Origin: Moraxellaceae bacterium
GTDB taxonomy: Bacteria; Pseudomonadota; Gammaproteobacteria; Pseudomonadales; Moraxellaceae
DNA: 18,588 bases
Assembly: GCA_003543245.1 (NCBI GenBank)
Contig: DPJB01000012.1
Span: forward strand, 53,465-72,052
Reading direction: 5' to 3'
A model generated the notes under the pieces. The model saw only the letters and a list, made by a program, of their open reading frames with translations, was not told the DNA's origin and made no database searches. Every line of letters begins with the position of its first letter. The stretch's first letter is position 1. The position numbers were made by a program, and so were the translations under genes. Below are positions 14,655-18,588 of the stretch, in pieces.

Positions 14655-15518
14655 ATGATGAAAACACCCCAGACGCTGCTCAGGCAGCTGCTCAAGCAAG
14701 GACGCGACCTGCTACCCGACATGGGTGGCAACGGGGTTGCCGGCGAGCAGGAATACACGATTGACGAGCTTGCCCGTGTGGCCGGCACCACTGTCCGCAA
14801 TGTACGCGCCTATCAGGATCGCGGGCTGATTGCCCCGCCGGTCCGCCGTGGTCGTGCCGGTATCTATTCCGATGTGCATCTCGGACGCCTGCGCATCATC
14901 AACCAGCTGCTGGACCGCGGCTTTACCATCGCCAACATCAAGGAACTGGTGGACGCGTGGGAGCAGGGCCAGGACCTTGATCATGTGCTCGGGCTGGACT
15001 CGGCCATCGCCGGTACCTGGAGCATCGAGACGCCGGTCTACATCACCCCGGATGAAATTGCCGAGATCTTCGGCGATGGCATCAATGAGGAAACGCTGGC
15101 TCGCGCCCTTCAGGTCGGTTTGTTTGAAGTGGAAGGTGACCGCATCAAGGTATCCAGCCCCCGTATTCTTCAGGCCGGTATCGAGCTTTACAAGGCAGGC
15201 GTGCCACTGGGTGCCCTGCTGCGCGAAATTGAAGTACTGCGTGAGGACACCGACCGCCTGACCCGCAGCTTTGTGCAGCTCATTGCCAATCACCTGATCG
15301 AGCCGCTCACCGACAAGAACCTGCCGAGTCCGGAGCAGATCACCCACATCGGCCAGGTCATCGAGCGCCTGCGCCCTCTGGCGGAAATGGTGGTGAATGC
15401 GGAGATGGCCAAGGGCCTGCGCCGTCATGCCAATGTCTATATCGGCGACAAGTTTCGCGAAATCCTCAAGCAGAGCGATGGTGACGCAGGGCGCAAGGGA
15501 CCACCCAGACAAGGCTGA
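14655..15518 (+). CDS. MerR-family transcriptional regulator
   Basis: A 287-residue regulator. A 32-residue leader precedes the winged-helix MerR domain (YTIDELARVAGTTVRNVRAYQDRGLIAPP, then GIYSDVHLGRLRIINQLLDRGFTIANIKELV). The remaining ~190 residues are helical and include a second segment (YITPDEIAEIFGDGINEETLARALQVGLFEVEGDRIKV) that looks like a further helix-turn-helix-like or ligand domain. No cysteine pattern for metal sensing is visible in the effector region, so a metal or thiol ligand is unlikely. Starts at 14655 or 14658 are both possible and neither has a good Shine-Dalgarno. Its targets are unknown; the adjacent aldolase-family gene is a candidate. Confidence 0.86.
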   Translation: MMKTPQTLLRQLLKQGRDLLPDMGGNGVAGEQEYTIDELARVAGTTVRNVRAYQDRGLIAPPVRRGRAGIYSDVHLGRLRIINQLLDRGFTIANIKELVDAWEQGQDLDHVLGLDSAIAGTWSIETPVYITPDEIAEIFGDGINEETLARALQVGLFEVEGDRIKVSSPRILQAGIELYKAGVPLGALLREIEVLREDTDRLTRSFVQLIANHLIEPLTDKNLPSPEQITHIGQVIERLRPLAEMVVNAEMAKGLRRHANVYIGDKFREILKQSDGDAGRKGPPRQG

Positions 15519-15537
15519 TGTAGCCGTGAGATTGATG

Positions 15538-15577
15538 TGCATAAAAAAACGGGCCTTTCGGCCCGTTTTTTTATGCA
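15538..15577 (+). terminator. Bidirectional terminator between merR-family gene and pit
   Basis: An 18-bp perfect stem (15538-15555 with 15560-15577) around a TTTC loop has a 5-bp GC core (CGGGCC/GGCCCG) and seven A/T pairs giving U runs in both directions. It separates convergent genes. Confidence 0.93.
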
Positions 15578-15586
15578 CCCGAAAGG

Positions 15587-17170
15587 TCAGGGCGCCATGA
15601 TGCCCTTGATCATGAAGAACAGCATGGCAGACATGAGTGCGGATGCCGGGACCGTGATGACCCAGGCGGCACCAATGCGTAACAGCTGTGAGCGCTTGAC
15701 CAGTTCGTGCTTGTACACACGTTTCATGTTCTTGCGTTCGGCCTTGGAGAAGTGCGCCGGGTCCATCTGCAGGCGTGCCTGGGTCTTGAGCTCTTCGAGC
15801 ATTTTGCCTTTTTCTTCGATGGAGCCCTGGGTGAACCTGCCCATGAACAGGTCGATGGCGGCCTGATCGCCCTCCGGGTGATGCATCTTGATATCGGCCA
15901 GCATGCGCGAATAGTTTTTCTTCAGGTACTCACGCAGGAAGCCCACCCCGAACACACCACCCACGGCGATGTGGGTGGAGCTGACCGGCAGTCCCATCTG
16001 GCTGGCCACGATCACGGTGATGGTGGCAGCCATGGCGATGCAGTAGGCGCGCATCTGGTCCAGCTCGGTGATTTCGGAGCCCACGGTGCGAATGACCTTG
16101 GGGCCGAACAGGGCCAGACCGATCGCAATGCCGAGTGCGCCGACCATCATCACCCACATGGGAATGGGGGCTTCCTTGGTAATCATGTGCGTGGCGGAGG
16201 TGTAGACATCGACAATGGCGGCCAGTGGCCCGACGGCGTTGGCCACATCATTGGAGCCGTGGGCAAAGCTGAGCAGGGCGGCCGCAAAAATCAGGGGGAT
16301 GGTGAATAACCGGTTTACGCTTTCCTTGCTGCTGGCCAGGCTTGTCTGGGCCTGCATGCGCCATCTGGTAATGAAATAGGCAATGATGGCAATGCCAAGG
16401 CCGATCAGCGAGGCATCCAGGAAGCCTACCTTCCAGACCCGGTTCAGGCCCTTGAGCATGAGGTAGGTGCCAAAACTCCAGCCCATGAAAGCGACCAGCC
16501 AGGGCAGGGCCTTGCGGGCGGCTTTCAGCATGTCGGGCTGGTAGGTGATGGTGCGCTTGACCATGTACAGGAAGGCGGCGGCAAAGATGCCGCCCAGTAC
16601 CGGCGAAATGACCCAGCTGGCCGCAATCTGGCCCATGGTGCCCCAGTCAACAATGCCGAAGCCGCTGGCGGCTACGCCGGAACCCAGTACCGCGCCGACG
16701 ATGGCGTGTGTGGTCGAGACCGGTGCGCCCACATAGGTGGCCACGTTCAGCCACAGGGCGGCCGCCAGCAGGGCAGCCATCATCAGCCAGACAAAGGTGT
16801 CGGCGTTGGGAATCTGGGAGGGATCAATGATGCCGTTGCGAATGGTGCCAACCACATCGCCGCCGGCAATGATGGCGCCGGCGGCCTCGAAGATGGCGGC
16901 AATGAACAGCGCGCCACCGAGGGTCAGGGCCTTGGAACCAACCGCCGGCCCCACATTGTTGGCTACATCGTTGGCGCCAATGTTCATGGCCATGTAGGCG
17001 CCGATCACTGCGGCAATGGCCAGCATGATGCCGTTGAGGCCTGATACCCCCTGCTGGGTGGCGTAAAGCATGACGGCAATGATGAAGAGCAGGGCAAAGC
17101 CCAGACGCAGCAGTTCGGCCTGACCTTTCTTGGTGGCCTTTTCGAGTTCGTTGATGTGTTTCAGTTCCAC
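15587..17170 (-). CDS. Inorganic phosphate transporter, Pit family
   Basis: Pit proteins are inner-membrane symporters that take up phosphate as neutral metal-phosphate complexes. The 527-residue protein shows the internal duplication typical of the family: GANDVANNVGP near residue 65 with PVSTTH near 150, and GSNDVANAVGP with LPVSSTH in the second half. About ten hydrophobic segments are apparent. A hydrophilic region (about residues 415-490, rich in Lys, Glu and Met) comes before the last membrane helix. The start is GTG at 17170 with only a weak GAG upstream; the next Met would remove the first membrane helix. A weak promoter (TTGGGT, 17 bases, CACAAT at 17229-17201) lies upstream. No PhoU-like DUF47 partner gene is adjacent. 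Confidence 0.92.
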   Translation of the reverse strand: MELKHINELEKATKKGQAELLRLGFALLFIIAVMLYATQQGVSGLNGIMLAIAAVIGAYMAMNIGANDVANNVGPAVGSKALTLGGALFIAAIFEAAGAIIAGGDVVGTIRNGIIDPSQIPNADTFVWLMMAALLAAALWLNVATYVGAPVSTTHAIVGAVLGSGVAASGFGIVDWGTMGQIAASWVISPVLGGIFAAAFLYMVKRTITYQPDMLKAARKALPWLVAFMGWSFGTYLMLKGLNRVWKVGFLDASLIGLGIAIIAYFITRWRMQAQTSLASSKESVNRLFTIPLIFAAALLSFAHGSNDVANAVGPLAAIVDVYTSATHMITKEAPIPMWVMMVGALGIAIGLALFGPKVIRTVGSEITELDQMRAYCIAMAATITVIVASQMGLPVSSTHIAVGGVFGVGFLREYLKKNYSRMLADIKMHHPEGDQAAIDLFMGRFTQGSIEEKGKMLEELKTQARLQMDPAHFSKAERKNMKRVYKHELVKRSQLLRIGAAWVITVPASALMSAMLFFMIKGIMAP

Positions 17171-17260
17171 GATAGGCTGTCTCGGTTGAAAATCGGCGCG
17201 ATTGTGACAGAAAGGTTACGGCGACCCAATGACATGGCTCAGTGGTTTTTCGTCTTTTGT

Positions 17261-17292
17261 CGGACAGGCGTCTGTGGCCTGACGCCTGTCCG
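17261..17292 (-). other. Perfect 12-bp hairpin after the GDT1-family gene
   Basis: CGGACAGGCGTC and GACGCCTGTCCG flank an 8-base loop, starting six bases after the gene's stop on the minus strand. The downstream minus-strand sequence is A-rich rather than T-rich, so it lacks the U tract of an intrinsic terminator. It may be a Rho-linked or mRNA-stabilising structure. Confidence 0.6.
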
Positions 17293-17298
17293 GGGCTG

Positions 17299-17874
17299 TC
17301 AGAAGCCCAGCAGGCGGTCGACGCCGAGCAGGGTGGCTGCCCCGAGCAGGGCAAACACGACGGCCACAATGCCGTGAATGAGATTGAGCGGCAGCTTGTG
17401 GGCAATGCGGTCGCCCAGCAGCACGGCGGGCACGTTCGCAATCATCATGCCCAGCGTGGTGCCGGCGACCACGGCAATGAAGGCGTGGTACTGCGCGGCC
17501 AGTGCGACGGTGGCAATCTGTGTCTTGTCACCCATTTCGGCCATGAAGAAGGCCAGCACGGTGGTGGTGAAAACACCGAAGTGGGCGAGTTCGGTGTCTT
17601 CGTCATCCAGTTTGTCCGGCACCATGATCCAGGCAGCCATGGCGATGAAGGAGATGCCCAGCACCCAGCGCATGATGTCTGGCGAGACCAGCGAGGTGAT
17701 CCACGCACCCAACGCACCGGCACCGGCGTGATTGGCGATGGTGGCAACCAGGATGCCGAGGATGATGGGGACAGGCTTGCGGAATTTCGCGGCCAGAACG
17801 AAGGCCAGCAACTGGGTCTTGTCGCCGATTTCGGCCAGGGCAACGATGCCCGTCGAGATGAGGAATGCTTCCAA
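17299..17874 (-). CDS. TMEM165/GDT1 family manganese exporter (MneA-like)
   Basis: A 191-residue inner-membrane protein with six hydrophobic segments and the two family signatures EIGDKTQ (15-21) and EMGDKTQ (113-119), whose acidic residues bind the cation. Bacterial members such as Vibrio MneA export Mn2+. The open frame runs to an ATG at 17997, but that extension translates the riboswitch aptamer. The start is placed at TTG 17874 because AGGAG (17885-17881) lies six bases upstream and the protein then begins MEAFLISTGIVALAEIGDKTQ with the usual length. A cytoplasmic acidic loop (DKLDDEDTE) separates the two halves. Mn2+ control by the upstream riboswitch supports the substrate. Confidence 0.9.
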   Translation of the reverse strand: MEAFLISTGIVALAEIGDKTQLLAFVLAAKFRKPVPIILGILVATIANHAGAGALGAWITSLVSPDIMRWVLGISFIAMAAWIMVPDKLDDEDTELAHFGVFTTTVLAFFMAEMGDKTQIATVALAAQYHAFIAVVAGTTLGMMIANVPAVLLGDRIAHKLPLNLIHGIVAVVFALLGAATLLGVDRLLGF

Positions 17875-17884
17875 TGTGAACTCC

Positions 17885-17927
17885 TGGCCGGAAACTGATA
17901 CCAATGACCATACCGCCTTTCCGGCCA
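17885..17927 (-). promoter_or_regulatory. Shine-Dalgarno sequestering helix of the manganese riboswitch
   Basis: On the minus strand TGGCCGGAAA (17927-17918) pairs perfectly with TTTCCGGCCA (17894-17885); the last A is the first base of AGGAG. The 10-bp helix ends on the Shine-Dalgarno. An alternative GCCTT/AAGGC hairpin uses the same upstream arm, so the two are mutually exclusive. Confidence 0.6.
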
Positions 17928-17943
17928 CACCGAAGGCAATATG

Positions 17944-18063
17944 GTCAATGGTCTTGCCAGGTTCAGGAAACTGCAGGCGCCATGGCCGTTCGGCCAAGTA
18001 TGTTGACGCAAGCCCCTTCCGCCGTGATTGCCATGGCGTGAAGGGCGGCTACTCCCCAATGAC
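17944..18063 (-). ncRNA. yybP-ykoY manganese riboswitch
   Basis: The minus strand shows the conserved elements in order: GGGGAGTAG (18057-18049), CTTGCGTCAACATA, and GGCAAGACC near the 3' end. Helix P1 is GTCATTGG (18063-18056) with CCATTGAC (17951-17944), seven of eight pairs. P2 pairs CCCTTC with GAAGGG and P3 pairs CGCC with GGCG. The aptamer lies 69 bases upstream of a Mn2+-exporter gene, the classic target, and ends before a Shine-Dalgarno helix that suggests translational control. The known members switch on with Mn2+. Confidence 0.93.
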
Positions 18064-18069
18064 GGGCGT

Positions 18070-18098
18070 ATCTTAACGACCGGAGCCGGATGCGTCCA
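18070..18098 (-). promoter_or_regulatory. Likely sigma-70 promoter for the riboswitch transcript
   Basis: TGGACG (18098-18093) and TAAGAT (18075-18070) are separated by 17 bases, each matching four of six consensus bases. Transcription would begin near 18063, right at the first base of P1. Confidence 0.5.
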
Positions 18099-18108
18099 GA
18101 TTGCGCGA

Positions 18109-18588
18109 TCAGGCGGTCGTGTCGGTGCGCGGAGTGCTGTAGACGGGGGCAAAGCCGCCGCCCGGGGTGCGGAAGTTGGTGGTCTGGCCCTGATACAGGC
18201 GTGCGGCAACCCATTGCACGTCGCCGTCGTAGGTATAGGTGCGCAGGTCAAACTTGAGTGTTTGTGCGTCGGGCTCGGCGGTAATGGTGCGCTCACCCGG
18301 CGTCACCAGTGCCTGTGCCACATAGTCGCCTTGCAGGATTTCCTCCCAGACCCGTTTGGTCAGCTTGTCGCCACGGTAGGCGGCACGGCTGCCAAAGCCG
18401 GCATTGGGTTTGAAAAACAGCTGGCGGCGCTGTTGCCACAGGCGTTCGGCATCGGCCGCATTGACCACTTCGGTGTGCGGAATGTTTTCCAGCAGGATGG
18501 TTTGTGTGGCCGCCGGTACGCCGAGGGCCTGCAGGGTAGCTGCATCACTCAGCAAGGCGAGGTTGCGCTTGTCGGCATACAGGGCGTG
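18109..18588 (-). CDS. ATP-grasp-like protein, C-terminal part (5' end outside window)
   Basis: The frame is open to the window edge (first visible residues HALYADKRNLALLSD), so only the last 159 residues are present. The pattern LFFKPNAGFGSRAAYRG, then DYVAQALVTPGER, KFDLRTYTY and RLYQGQTTNFRTPGGGFAPVY resembles an ATP-grasp fold: a nucleotide-binding lysine and glycine loop, a hydrophobic strand with Gln, and late Arg/Asn residues for phosphate and Mg2+. I do not recognise a specific family, and the substrate is unknown. It ends about 11 bases before the -35 of the riboswitch promoter, with no clear terminator between. Confidence 0.6.
   Translation of the reverse strand, partial: HALYADKRNLALLSDAATLQALGVPAATQTILLENIPHTEVVNAADAERLWQQRRQLFFKPNAGFGSRAAYRGDKLTKRVWEEILQGDYVAQALVTPGERTITAEPDAQTLKFDLRTYTYDGDVQWVAARLYQGQTTNFRTPGGGFAPVYSTPRTDTTA

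Noticed and set aside
17201..17240. Possible Pho box upstream of the Pit gene
   Set aside because: Two CTGTCAT-like heptamers (ATGTCAT and CTGTCAC on the minus strand) are 24 bases apart and not in the 11-base phase that PhoB needs.
17875..17997. N-terminal extension of the GDT1-family protein to an ATG at 17997
   Set aside because: This stretch is the riboswitch aptamer and platform; AGGAG followed by TTG at 17874 gives the family's normal length.

Overview
The window reads as a stretch of chromosome from a GC-rich gammaproteobacterium. The order lysA, dapF, DUF484 gene, xerC, yigB and the grouping of amtB, glnK, ubiK and comM both resemble the corresponding Pseudomonas-type neighbourhoods. 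A Pseudomonadales/Oceanospirillales-type marine or hydrocarbon-associated bacterium is my best guess, but I cannot fix the genus. No phage genes, insertion sequences, tRNA, rRNA or CRISPR array are visible. Intrinsic terminators close several transcription units.

Layout: (1) 1-4338, plus strand: the 3' part of lysA, a terminator, then dapF, a DUF484 gene, xerC and yigB, tightly packed (lysine/peptidoglycan precursor synthesis, chromosome dimer resolution, HAD phosphatase). (2) 4475-7988, plus strand: a four-gene set of SDR oxidoreductase, acyl-CoA dehydrogenase, APH-fold kinase and a 120-residue DUF6285/LvaB-like protein. This matches the LvaD/LvaC/LvaA/LvaB core of levulinate (4-hydroxyacyl-CoA) catabolism, without its CoA ligase or regulator. 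It ends at a strong bidirectional terminator. (3) 8052-10711, minus strand: ompW with a perfect FNR/ANR box upstream, then comM and ubiK. (4) 10712-13725, plus strand: a 303-base regulatory region with a sigma-54 -24/-12 promoter and two NtrC-like sites drives a TorF-family porin, glnK and amtB, a nitrogen-starvation operon with an outer-membrane component. (5) 13820-15577, plus strand: a class II aldolase/adducin-family gene and a MerR-family regulator, closed by an 18-bp-stem bidirectional terminator. (6) 15587-18588, minus strand: a Pit phosphate transporter, a TMEM165/GDT1-family manganese exporter preceded by a yybP-ykoY manganese riboswitch, and the 3' part of an ATP-grasp-like gene running off the window.

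The most notable points are the compact phospho-acyl-CoA module beside the dapF-xerC cluster, the Mn2+ riboswitch with a readable Shine-Dalgarno sequestering helix and a TTG start, and the NtrC/sigma-54 control region that puts an outer-membrane porin ahead of glnK-amtB. All calls come from reading the sequence and from family knowledge; no database search was possible.
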